Under the pieces are notes generated by a model that was not told the origin of the DNA, searched no databases, and saw only the letters and a list, made by a program, of their open reading frames with translations. A stretch of DNA of 64,000 nt from Irpex lacteus. Taxonomy: Eukaryota; Basidiomycota; Agaricomycetes; Polyporales; Irpicaceae. The stretch spans positions 186,001 through 250,000 of the forward strand of contig MQVO02000019.1 in assembly GCA_001986395.2 (NCBI GenBank), written 5' to 3'. The stretch's first letter is position 1, and each line of letters begins with the position of its first letter. A program made the translations under genes and the position numbers. Shown here piece by piece: positions 22,866 to 35,232 of this stretch.

Positions 22866-25800
22866 CACTCTCACTTCTTATCCTTACGTATCCCTTCCGA
22901 AACAATACAACGTACAGCTCAGGCTTAAGTTGACACCCCCCTCCGAGTCATCTCCTACCCCGGTTTCGTTCCCACCCTATGTTGAGAAGTATCGTGACCG
23001 CAAGGAACTGTATCATCTCTCAGGAATTTGTAGCTCTACCCATGTACTTATTACAATCTCGCTTTCTATTCTCGAACATGTACGAATATATACTCTAGGT
23101 AATCGATACCTCACTGGATAGCGCTCGCCGGTGGAGTACGATGCGATCAAATTGATCTTCAATTTCGCGCGTATCGATTTGAACTTGAATTCGAAGTTCA
23201 AACTTCAAAGCTTCACTGCCGACAAGACAATCCACGTCGAGCTACTTGTGGTCAGTTACAATCAGTCTCTCACCGGTTAATTGTCTCTGAAATCATCGTT
23301 TTATCATATCACATACAATATTCATTGCATACAAAACTATCAGGTTGCATCGGACAAGTGTTCAAATCGTCATGACGCATCCGCCGACGGAGCCTGGTAG
23401 GCTGCCACGATTCTCCAATGCCGTACGTGACAGGTAAACAGGCTTCGAGCACTTTGAATGGGGCACGCAACATCGGCAGCACATCCAGCCATATACGCAA
23501 GTTATGATCACAGATACACCGGCGGTTTCCATCCACATTACTTACAGTGCTTTGCATAATAAATGACAGTCAAAGCACTGTACTTACATCTTGTTGGCAA
23601 TTTTCCGTTCGACAGGTCTGTTCCTATCACAGCGGCGATCCTCTGGGGCTGGGAAGGTAAGCATTCAATCTCAAACCTTCATGCACCGCCGATACGATTG
23701 GCGATTGCGGAGTGTAGAAATATCTATTCCAGTTCATTATCGTCTGATAGATCAGACTGTTCAAGGGCGCAGCTCGGACATTGTGGCGCACTTTAAGTGC
23801 TCATTGCTGCACACTGATTGAGTGAGCGAAAGCTGCAAGTCGTTGAGAAGTTTACATATTCAAGTCGAATCTTCATTCCGCTGTGTCTCGGACCCGGGGC
23901 ATCGCTCTCATGCGCAGTTGGCGGACCTTCTGTCTTCAATTGAAAGATTCGAGGGAGAAGCCATCATGACGGTGCAGGCGTCAGCTTCTCTTCGCCTAAA
24001 CGCTAAGGTGCAGTTAGTAAGTTTAATGGAGGCACCACTTTGCTAATTGTGTTTTGATTAGCCTCGAGGCTTAAGGTTACTTAATCATCTCTCAGATAGT
24101 CGATATCTGGAGAGCCACCGGTATAATTGCTTGTGCTTGAAGTCCAAAGACAGATCGACAAACCAGGAAGTGGTCATGTTTTCTTATTCGAGCGCACAAA
24201 AATCATCTAGCATGAAGTGACCGCTTGGATCCTTGAGGTAGGTGCGCGTTGCCTACTCATTGCCGAAGTTGATAGCTCATTCGCCTCCACAAGTATGGGA
24301 CCATCAGAAAGATCAGATACTATACAACTCCACTGCCAACGCCGATGACAACCGCGGTGTACTTCCATAAGTTCGGCATGAATGTACACAGCGGACACCA
24401 TGGGAGCGCAAGAGGTAGCCATCTCAACAGGCTCCTTCGTAACATAACTTGTAATATTTTCGAGGGTGTTTTTGTTAAGTACATTCCTCACGTTGATTAC
24501 ATACCCGTCCATGGCGACAATGCCGCCCGTGGATTACTATTGGGAAGCAAAGAATATGTCCGGATACCAAACACCTTGCTCATTCGAATCACAATATGTA
24601 AGTCTGTGCTTGCATGGTGACGACGCCGGCGAACTATGTCGTTTCTGATGCGTAGGACATGTTCGGCCGTAGGCGAGAGTTGTTGGCCGTCGTGCGTACT
24701 ACATATTCCTCTTTCGGCAATAAAGAAGTTAATATTGGTACTGACTGTTCCTATCAAGCAGAAGTTGAAGGGTCACATTTACCTCATTCTACGATCATCG
24801 GCAAGAGGGTCAGCCCATCGGGCTCAACGAGGCACCCGCACGACCTCCATTGTTTGCATCTGCGCCACGCACGCGGAGCACCCGCTAGCCTGACCTTAAA
24901 GGACGCCGAATATCGTCAAGCTTTCAGGCTTGGCCAGCATGTTGATTGTGTCTACACAGCTGAAGCATCCCCACTGCCTCTACTATCGCACGCGCAGTGT
25001 TCGTAAACGCCAATTTTTACGAACACTAGTTTTTCTCCTCTCCCTCGCTTTCAAATATTACGAGGGTGTGCATGTATGTAGTATACTACTAGGTCATCAT
25101 TAATGTGAAAAAAAATCCGCACTTTCTGAACTCTTTCAACTTCACGAGGGGGAATGGGTGAAATTTTGCGCAGATAGGCCATGATCAGCCAAGATTTGAA
25201 GTGATGCAGGATGTTTCACGCAAAAGAATATACGATGAGAGTGTTTGGTACGTTGAGACTGACTAGAATATCGTGCCCGATTTGCCCTATGTCGACGTCT
25301 TGGTGGTGTTTACGAACAGTGGCCTCCTGAGGGTGACTTTCAGGCAGGTGAACATTCAAACTCAGCTGCGATGCGTTTTTACGAACACTCATTTGAGCTG
25401 ATGGCGCTGCCGGATACGGTAGTTGATGCCATCTGCCGCTTCATGCCGGTGTGACAATTCGTGACGTTTTTACGAACACTAGATGCACTCAACTCTCCTC
25501 ACCGGTATCCCTCCATGGGTCGCAATTCCTCTCTATAAATGCTGAATAAAACATATGTAATACTACATATATGGCGCTATCGACCCATGTACTTTTTATT
25601 GGCATTCATTCCCTGTCTGTGGAGGAAAACGAAAAGCGCTGAAAAGTTACGAACACTATGCGTACGATAGTATGCCATAGCGACAGCCATTGATCGCTGA
25701 TCTGTGGCTGTATTGATTACCTAGACAACTTCCTCAGTGCGCGGTCTGCGGGGTACATTCCGACAATGCAATGTGCACGTAGTTCGACCGTGGCAATGGT

Positions 25801-28800
25801 TCTAGGGGCGCTGGATAATCGACTAGAAGTTGATTTGATGGTAAGATGCGATCCTGACTGGGCTGGTCTTGTGGGCTTCCGCTTACCTAACATCTCGATA
25901 TGCTTCTGACGATGATCCGGATTTGGTGCGAGCGATTCAATCTAGGTTGTTTGTATTTGCCAGAGCGCATATCGCGAACGTACCCGCTCATACGACTTGC
26001 GGTCACGAATGTTCATCGCGAATCGTTGGACAACCGAGCAAACACGTTGATAACCCGAAGATGTGCTGAATATCAGCCTCGAAGGTCCGTGCTCTACGCG
26101 AGGCAGTAAGCACTCCGTTTATCGGACAACTACGAGCTGAAAACATACCTATTAAGGTCCATCACAAGATCATTGGCAGAAGCACGTATGCTGAACCTAC
26201 CTTGAAGGCGGTTACTCAACTCTGTCGCTTGTTTCTGGTTGTGCATTGTGAGCTTCCGTCCTGTATATGCACCATGTCTGGCCCATAGGTAGGTAACCTG
26301 GCAATTATCGTATCTTAGTATCACATCAAACGACAACGCCGGGGCTTACCTAGAACTCTCTCCAGCGCAGGCCCCATGGTCATTACCTGCAGCCCTGGTA
26401 GTAAAGATCCCAGCGCTGGCTTTTGGCTCAGAGACTCGGAGTCGAGGCACATGCTTTGATGCCATTCTTATTCGTCGCAGGTTGCGCACGCGCAAGATTT
26501 GCGAAGTTGTCGGATGTCCATATCGTACTGTGGGTCTTCTAGATAACTTTGAATACATAATAAGCAATGATGTACTCATGAGCAGTCTATTACGCATTAG
26601 TTACATGCTGTGATATCTCCAGTCTCATGTACGGCATGTCAGTGTCTCTCACCGAGCCGGACAGGAGATTCCGTCTGCCATCACTGAGAGTGGTCGGGAC
26701 CCGCTGTAATGATAACATTCATGAAGCACAAATGACATAGTGAACCTAATGAAAATTCCCACCCAGTCGGACCGATACTCTCGATTGGCTGGCCTTTGGT
26801 TTCCCCCGAGCTGAATCAACAGCAGCGCTGATGACCACACAACATTGCTCTGCAATCATCACCACCGAGAACCCCGTCCTTAGGCGTATACGCGAAAAAG
26901 TTGAACGTAGGGCGTTCAATAGCTGTATGTTAGTGCAGGCACGCTTTGCATCGCTCTCACAGAGCGGTGGTGGTGTTGACATTGATCGGGAGTGCAACTT
27001 TCAATGTTCAGCAGGGTGGCTCGATCAGTGCAGTGCGGGCGCGCATTGAGAAATGATGCGGTGCCTTGCTCGTCCTTACTCTTCGGTGAAGACGACCGCG
27101 GTTCGGGCATGCTTACTGACTACTGACGAACGCATCGGGCAATGATAAGGTATTTTGTATTGTGACACCGTAGTCTAATCTACACAGCACCGCACATCTC
27201 GAATATACACGACTCGTATGTTCCAGCATCGGCTGACCTCAAAGGCTTGCTCAACCCGCCCTCCGAGTCCGAGCCCTTTTCTTCATTGATCTCGCCGGAC
27301 ACCGATTATCTTGATCCTACAGCGATGATAGCACGATCCGATGGCGCGGAAGCAAAAAATGGAGCTCAAGATTTCAGGAGATTGTTCCTTCGTATTGCCG
27401 TAGAAACAGATCGCTTCTCGATAGAACGTCGCTATCCACCCTCGCAAGCCGCGAACGTTGGAATCATGCGACTTACCTGAAAAGTCAAGACCGCGAGGTC
27501 TCCACCTGCGAATTTTTAATTCTCCCGCCGAGGTTGATGCGCTACGTACGCTTACATTTGCCCTCGGGGTGCTACTTACTTGCGGTGAAATAACCAGTGT
27601 GCGGCGAGGTACAGGGCCTGGAAGTCAGGGAGAGCTGTGCTATTGCTCGCCGGATCCGCTAACTGTAGTACAACTTGAGTGATGTGTAATTATGACGTCT
27701 TGTAAGCTGCGGGTAAGAATTCGGAGCTCGAGATTCTTCTACTGGCAGTGCACTTTGCGAGCCGCAGTGGCATTCATCCTCAATCTTGCTAAACATTTGA
27801 ATTCTCGCAGTCAGACCTACACAACACATACCAAATTGAGCACGCCGCGTTGGTCATCCAGCGACGAGGGTTGATGTATGATGCATGATGAGTGATGAAG
27901 GTGGTCAGCATTGGGGCATGGGCGGGGCACATACCGCCCGCCTTCTCGGCGCCGTGATCGTAGACTAGACTCGGGAGGGAGTGGTGGTAGGCAGCGGTAA
28001 CGATCTGAGAGGAGAACTTCAATGGAGTAATTGAGGCTGGTTTTCTACAGTATGCGACGAGAGTACCTGCCGGTGCGACTTTCGTGATCAATCGCCCAGC
28101 TGAGTACTGTGCTGGAAGATTCTACAGTAAGTGGTTATCGGTCAGCGTGTGGCGAGGAAGAAAAGACTCGGCATCCGTACCCAATGTTGTAATTTCCAAG
28201 CGTTCGATACACCCTACCGCCAATAGTAGAGTCCTTCTCTTCTTCACTGGCAAAACAAGAAACGGTCGACGTTTGACGGCTGCAACCAGCTTCCCGACCC
28301 TAAAAATGTATGACAGACGGCAAGTGAGCGCACCAGCAGCCACCGCCGCTCGATATATTTCCCCCTCCTCCCCCACCTCCGGTGTTATACGCGTACTCAC
28401 ATTGTACTACGTTGAACGTCGAGTTACTATTCAGGTAGTGGTGATCCGAACTAGCACGAGGCGAGCCGAGTAAGACAGACACGTCAAGGAAGGAAAGGCA
28501 ATCACCTAACCGTGAGTACTTGGAAACCTAGAGAACGATCGAGGCGGACCGGTGGTTTGAGCTGGGACGGTAATTTGAGTGATGTCGCCGGTGGTCACTT
28601 GCGTGTATCGATATGTTTTGTGGGTATGGCGCGATAAGATCGGGATCCGGTGTGAGTGGGATGTGGGACGTGCTGTAAGTATAGTGAATAGCAATTAAAT
28701 GAGGAGGCTCGGAATCCGAGGTGCATGGTCGGGACGTCCTATCGTTATCCGCTATCGAGTCGAGTCTTCTCGAAAGCTACTGACGGTGTTGTGACTACTG

Positions 28801-31182
28801 GGAAAAAAACCACGCTCCGATGTCACGGTCAGTGAGAGTGAACGCATCTGTCGTGCGGGGTGCGTACCACCTCGGAATAAGTATTGAACTCGAAGAAGAG
28901 ATGGTAGAGAGCGTACTGACTGTTCATCACGACGCATCTGACAGGTCTGTCGGTACTGTCGGGTTGGGTGGCTTACATGGCTTCCATTGCACGACGCTTG
29001 GGCTGTCTAAGAAACGTAGACGCGGTCGCCGTCAATATCATTATCCGTTCATTATGCACGACGATGAATAGCCTGAGCTTAACCTTGTACTTACCAAGCG
29101 ATCCCAATCAATCCTTTCCAGAGATTCCTGGAAACTTGCGTGCCGGTGCAACGTAGGTTCGCGTATCCCACCGCGACGTCAGTGACATCGGTGGTCGAGT
29201 CCGAGCCACCGCTGCGAATGTACAACAGGTCTGGGACGTCAGGAACATCCGTGGTTCCCAAACCTTCTCAGAGACTGCTGCCGTCACCGTCATTTTGCAA
29301 CTGGTACCTCTGTGATGCTTCTTTAGAGCAGACAGTTCTCAAGGCCGGCAAGGTTGATGTGCAAGAGCTCGACAACGAGGCAGCTCGCGGAGAGAAGCCC
29401 CTCCCCACCGACTGACGTCGGGCAGTGCGCACGTAAATCAGGGAGAATCGGAGGGATGGTCGGTGCCTGGGAGCCGCAACAACCTAGCCATCACGCTCAT
29501 GACCACTGGCATGTACAAATCTAATTTCTAAAGGTGAGAAGAAAATTCTCCTTTGCAGTGCGAACTTTACGGGTACGGGTGAACGTTCGGTTCGGATTTG
29601 GGGGGACAGTCTACAGAAGACCGCACAAGGCCGCAACCTAAATCCGCACCCATCCAATGCAGAAGTTGGAGAACACAGAACAGGGGGAGAGAACAGAACA
29701 AGAACAATGCGCAGGAGGTGGGCAACGCTGTGGCTGGCGGCTGTCAAACCCACCTGCGACGCGATTGCAAGGGGATGTCGGCCGGGAGGCGCCCGGTGAG
29801 CTAAAGGCCACGTGGGATTGTGATCAGATTGGATCGACGGTGGGCCAGGAATGGAAAGTCTGGAGGCGCGGGGAGGAGGAGGCGGTGCTCTGGCCAAGGG
29901 CTCTGTGGTTGCCATCACGCGTGGTGCTGCTGCATGTCTCTCCTCCTGCGTCAACATTCGACAAGAGAGGCTGTGTGCGAAGATTGATAATTTTGTATAA
30001 ATTTTACTGTATTTTTAGTGGGCCCCCAGAGTGGTGAGAACGGAAAGTGTATGTGCAGGCGGAACTTGGGGTGCGTGAGTGGAAGTGATCGGAAGAGGGT
30101 GCGGTGGTGGGTGCCACTGAGTTGGACTCGCGAAATTGCAGAAGATGGCCTTGCTCTCCGGCATCCGACGCAGACTGGACGAGTTCTGCTTCGTTCATGT
30201 CCGTCTCCTGTCCGCACCTGCGAAGAGGTTGGAGATCGACAGAGGTCCAAGTGACTGGGCAGGCCGTCGGGGGGCGGTTGATAGGATCAGAGAGAGGATG
30301 CAGGCTATGCATTCTAGGCAAGGCTTGGACTGGATGATTGACAATTGGCCTGATATGGTGATGAGAATCGAATCTGCCATCTGAAAGAACTCTGAGAGAA
30401 CTCTGAAAGAGCCCCCAAAGGAGGCATCTTCCGGCGGCAGCAGCCTCTGAGTTTGGCGGAATCTGCAGCGTCGACGAGTGGCTGTCGCTGGCTGAGTTTC
30501 CCCATGATATGCATGATATCCTGATGATATTATTCTGTGCAATTACTCGGATGATGAGATTCCCCCGTGGTCGCTAGCGTCGTGCTCAGTGGCTGCCGCT
30601 TAGTAGTCTCCATCATCCGGTGGTGGCGAGTCGCTCGGAGCGCGGGCTGGTTAAAGCCATTAGCTGCAGGCCCGTCCTCCTCTCTTGTCTCCTGCTCTCC
30701 TCCTCCTCCTCACCGTCGCCCTCGTCGTCCTCCTCATCGCACTCAACGACGTCGAGCACGCCGTCGCCCGCTCTCTCCTTTCGCCCGCTCATCCTCGCCC
30801 AGCCACTGCCCCTCCGCGCGGGTGCACACAGGCCGAGCGACCTCTCCTATTCGTACAGATAGATAATCAGCCGTGCTAATTCGTTATTTTCGAGTCTGCT
30901 TCCGTACTGTTCGCCGTCCACGACTCGCTATAATTCCACCATCCTCCCGGCTTTACACTTTACGACGACTCCTGCTCGCTGGCCGTCCACCACGTTGCAT
31001 TAAGGTGCATGACCCGTTCTCACCTCAGTTCCATCCTGTCCTGCGCACACTAACACCCCTGCCTCTTTCTTCCTCCCTTCTCCCAGTTATACTTCTACTC
31101 GCACGCCTAACTCACTCCTATTCGCCCTGACCGCACAGCGCGCGACACAGCGGCCACACCCCCTCACTCTACACTCATATTA
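22866..31182. other. 8.3-kb stretch without a supported gene
   Basis: No frame longer than about 160 codons and no exon chain gives a recognisable domain. Parts may be decayed genes: the minus strand at 24.5-24.7 kb reads VFGIRTYSLLPNSNPRAAL, faintly like the RTYA helix of DUF6533 proteins, and the plus strand at 29.16-29.41 kb gives an 86-codon tail-like frame. Neither is strong enough to call. The region contains a motif cluster at 25.0-25.66 kb. Its last kilobase (about 30.2-31.18 kb) is CT-rich and probably forms the promoter and long 5' leader of the STE12-like gene. Confidence 0.4.
24996..25658. repeat. Cluster of TACGAACACT motifs, possible small transposon
   Basis: Five direct copies of a motif close to GTTTTTACGAACACTA lie at about 25014-25028, 25306-25320, 25374-25390, 25465-25482 and 25646-25658; the second has AGT in place of ACT. 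One inverted copy, AGTGTTCGTAAA, lies at 24996-25007. The first inverted and first direct copies form a perfect 12-bp hairpin stem with an 8-base loop (24996-25027). The outermost copies face each other, as the ends of a 0.66-kb non-autonomous DNA transposon with subterminal repeats would. I found no clear target duplication and no reading frame inside. Confidence 0.6.
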
Positions 31183-34100
31183 ATGACTACCCTATTCGCC
31201 CATCATCCTCATCAGCTAGCCATGGATCCCTCGCCGTTCTCAGCTCATTCATCAGGATCGTCTGTTCCTCGTGCATCACATCCTTACGATGAAGACTATT
31301 CATACGCATATCAAGGTCAACGATATGCATCGCCGCACCATCTATCCGGCCACCACGATCCCAACACTCGTCCAGGCGCCCTGTCCTCCCTCCAGATATC
31401 GACGGACACGCAGGTGACTCAGGAGCAGGAGGTGGACGAGCAGACGGCACACCCCTCTCGCATGCAGTCGCAGCTGCAGCGGATAGAGACACCAGAGCTG
31501 CCGTCGTCGCTGGCAGAGGCAGAACCACAGGCAAGTGGCAGCATCTCGCGTCGCGCATCCCCCTCGCCATCTGCTTCGGGCGATGGCTCCGTCAGTAACA
31601 TTACATCCTTTGGCAACTTCGAGGACAGCCTCAGCCGGCCTCTATCGCTCAAGGAACGTGAGCTGCTCGCACATCTTGATCGTCTCAAGTTTTTCCTCGC
31701 CACTGCCCCCTCACGATGGAGCATGGAGGGCGGCGGCGACGCGTCTGCTGCCGGCCACAATCCCAGTGCGCTGCCCGTCGGCCACCCAAACTCTGCACAC
31801 CCGGCGCTCAACCGATTCCTTCTCCCGAACTCTGAGTACGTCTCGTGTGTGCTCTGGGGCGGGCTCTATCACATCACTGGCACGGATATCGTGCGCGCGT
31901 TGGTGTTCAGGTTCGAAGCGTTCGGGCGTCCTGTGAAGAACATGAAGAAGTTCGAGGAGGGCGTGTTCTCCGATCTTCGTAACCTCAAGCCTGGTGTGGA
32001 CGCATGTTTGGAAGAGCCCAAGGTACGTCAGACAACCCCCGCTCGTCGTTGTCAGATTCTGCCCAACCTGCCATGCGCTCTTCAAATGCTGATATTAACA
32101 TGCCATCACTCCGCAGTCCCCGTTCTTGGATCTGCTATTCAAGTATCAATGCATTCGTACGCAAAAGAAGCAGAAAGTCTTCTACTGGTGAGTGCCCCCA
32201 CAATCGCCATGGACCGGTGACCGCCCGCGGGTGATCGTTGTCACTGACTCATATTGCAACATTTTAACGCTAATCCGCACGTTGTTTAGGTTCTCTGTGC
32301 CGCACGACAGGCTGTTCCTGGATGCGCTGGAGCGAGACCTGAAGCGTGAGAAGATGGGCATGGAGCCCACAACCGTGATTACCGGAGAACCAGCTCTGTC
32401 GTTCACCTACGACCCCAAGCGGTCCTTGTACGACCAGTTCAGCAAGGCAACCGGCGTTGTCGATGGCGAGGGCGAGTTGGAGGCGGCGGTCCGCATGGCG
32501 GATGAGGCCCGATCAGCTGATACGGACAGCGAGGACTACACAGGCGCCTCGCTCTCCGATGCGGAGCTATCGTCGTCGGAGGCGGACGAGGGAGGGAGAG
32601 CGTCCGACGTCGAAGGCTCGAGCAAGCAGCCCAAACCGAAATCAGTCCTGCATGGCCCAAACTCGCCCTTCTTCTCGATGTTCTCGCTGTTCGAGGGCTC
32701 ACCCACGTACAAGCAGCGTCGGAAGAAGATCCCGAAACATCGCAGCCCGAGCGTGATGGACATGTACACTAACGGCGGCGCCTCTGACGGTGGTGCATCT
32801 GCTGACTACTATGGCAGTGCCGCCGCCATCATGCCTCCTCGAGCGGCAGAGCCCCAGATCGATCGGTACGGGAGGGATATCGCCCGGCTCAGCGCCGCAG
32901 ACATGTTCATGGCGCAGGCGCGAGGCGACTTTGGGCCGCAGAGCAACCCGGATTTGATAGCCTCGCAAAAGGAGCGTCAGCGTCGAGCCATGCAGGCAGG
33001 TCCACTCGCTGGGAAGGGGTACTACGGTGCCAGTGGCATGCCCGGCTACGACGGCGGTGTTCCTGGTCCAGTCCGTCATGCGTCGGTTCCATATCCTCAA
33101 CATCATACTCAGCACCAGCATCACCATCAGCATCCTGCATTGCGAGCTTCACCGGAGGCTGCGTCTGGAGTGGTGTACCCGGGACCGTCTCCGCTCGGAC
33201 TGGAGCGGGCAGATGGAGGTGGGCGGCCGCGTGTCGAGCAGCGGCATACGTACCCGATGGTGGCCTTGAACCCGGATGTGCACACCATGCGGACCAACAC
33301 ACAGCCTTTTGACACTCAAGTTCGCGGCGCATCTCCCTGGCCGGTCGGGAATGAGCAAATCGGTGGTGCTGGCGGTGCTGGCGTGCCAAGGACAAAGGCA
33401 TATGTGTGCCCGTTGTTCTCCTGTGGGCGGATGTTCAAGCTCGAGGACCAGCTGAAGAGGCATCTAAGAACTCACACGCTCGAGAGACCGTACGCGTGCC
33501 AGAGGTGCAGGAAGCGGTTCAATCAGCCTCAGTCGTTGGAGATCCACATGCGGGCTCATCAGCGTGCGGACGAAGGGTCGGGTGCGATGACGGACGATGC
33601 GGATGTGGAGAGTGAGGGTGTTGACGAGTTTGGGAACACTGCCATGTGCGAGGTCGAAGTCCAGGGCGATGTGCAAGAGGTGCACGGGAGCGAGGAGGGG
33701 CTTTTGATGCCTGCCTCTAACCTTGTGAACCCCATTCCCATCCCTATCGGCAACACGGTCGTCGACGAGGTGCAGGAGATTTTCTACCCTGACAACGCGG
33801 CAGCCGTCCTCCAGCCGTCTCCTGAGCAGGCGCAGTACATCCAGGAATCGCCCAACCAGTGGAACATGCTTCGATCGCACCCGAGCCCCGCCTTCAGCAC
33901 TATCAGCATGCCCTCCCCGAACCTGAGTGCATCTTTCCCGGGTGTCAACGACTTTACATCGATGTCTGCTCCTGCGCACAAGGCCGCATTCGATCACGCC
34001 AATATCTACCCTCCCCTTGGCGAGCTCGCCGGTGGCCCAGGCCCGATTCGCCGGCACAGAAGCGCAACACCGTCGATGAGGGGATACAACGAGACTGCTA

Positions 34101-34552
34101 GGAGGTCCTACACGGATGGTTCTGCTACACGGTCTTATCACCCTTACGCCATGCACTCTGCCGATTCGAGTCCCATGGCCTACAACGTTCCTCTCGGGTA
34201 CGAGGCGTCTCCCCAGATGGTCTCTCTCAGTCGTTCGTCCAGCCACTCTCGCTCGAGCTCCGCCAGTGGGCACCACCTCCAGGACCAAATGAACCAGATG
34301 CTCAACCTCGATCAGCTGGACCCCGAGCCTGTCGCTCCCGCTTACCCCACGCAGGCCGCTGCGCCTGGTTATGGCGACCTCTATCGCACGGACTCGCCGA
34401 TGCAGTTCGCTGGAGCGACGAACACGTTCGACGCGAATTCCCAGGAGATGTTTCCCATGTCTTTGGAGGACCAGCAACAACATCAACAACCCCATCCCCA
34501 CCAGATCAGTGCGCTCGATCCGGTTTACTTTGGTCACCACACAACTTTATAA
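31183..34552 (+). CDS. STE12: STE12-like homeodomain/C2H2 transcription factor
   Basis: Three exons (31183-32022, 32117-32187, 32290-34552) join in frame to 1,057 aa. Residues around 150-310 form the STE12 DNA-binding domain: LSLKERELLAHLDRLKFFLA, NRFLLPNSEYVSCVLWGGLY, VRALVFRFEAFGRPVKNMKK and, across both introns, LLFKYQCIRTQKKQKVFYWF. Two C2H2 zinc fingers follow near residue 700 (CPLFSCGRMFKLEDQLKRH and CQRCRKRFNQPQSLEIHM), the arrangement of basidiomycete and filamentous ascomycete STE12 proteins, absent in budding yeast. Long His/Gln/Ser/Pro-rich regions flank both. The family acts in the nucleus downstream of the pheromone MAP-kinase cascade in mating, invasive growth and fruiting. A CT-rich leader with small upstream frames precedes it. 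An in-frame second ATG (MDPSPF) lies 13 codons in. Confidence 0.95.
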
Positions 34553-35232
34553 GTCGTCGAGCTTTCAACGTCGAAGAATTTCAATGCACTGCACAAAAGT
34601 TACTTTACTCTCATCGCGAATTTAATCCCGTAGATTACTGCACTTCATTAATACCGCTTTCCCTCACATCGCACGTCCTCTGTATCAATTCCTATCCCCT
34701 ATCTGCACCCACTTTCTCTTTCTTATGCGTTCGTGGCTTATTCCTTCCCTCAACTCACTGCATTCTAACATATCGGGTCTTTATCGACGTGCGCTGGTTA
34801 ACAGTCGCCTCGTCGTCGAGAGCTCGCCTCCTCTCATTCCTCAATATTCAATGCTTATCTCTCAATGCTCATTTCTCTTTATTATATATTGCACTGTCGC
34901 CTGTTTTGTTATTCTTCAGTGCTCATTTGTACACTCACATAGCTAACTGTTTATCTCTCTAAATCCGAGTCCAGCCTTCTTGTGTTTCTTATTACACTTC
35001 GTATATTGTGTTGCCTACTTACTACTCGTCTATTTTTGTGCATTTGAATCGAGTCTTGTAGCGTTTCGTTCTGTAGCTTTTTTCGCTATGGATATATCAA
35101 ATCTTTTTTAACATTCATTTGATTCGTCGAGGTTGTACTCCTGCAGTCGCAGTTCAACGTAAGTTGTGTTAAGAGCACCGTGCATATACCCACATGTGGA
35201 TATATCTAAATGTACACATTGCTGCTCTATTT
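34553..35232. other. Shared 3' region of convergent STE12-like and VPS36 genes
   Basis: AT-rich, with many short stops, and no gene visible. It should hold the 3' UTRs of both genes. Confidence 0.5.

Noticed and set aside
33464..34540. A 358-codon frame on the minus strand
   Set aside because: It lies wholly opposite the third exon of the STE12-like gene, whose domains and codon use are clear; it is a shadow frame of GC-rich coding DNA.
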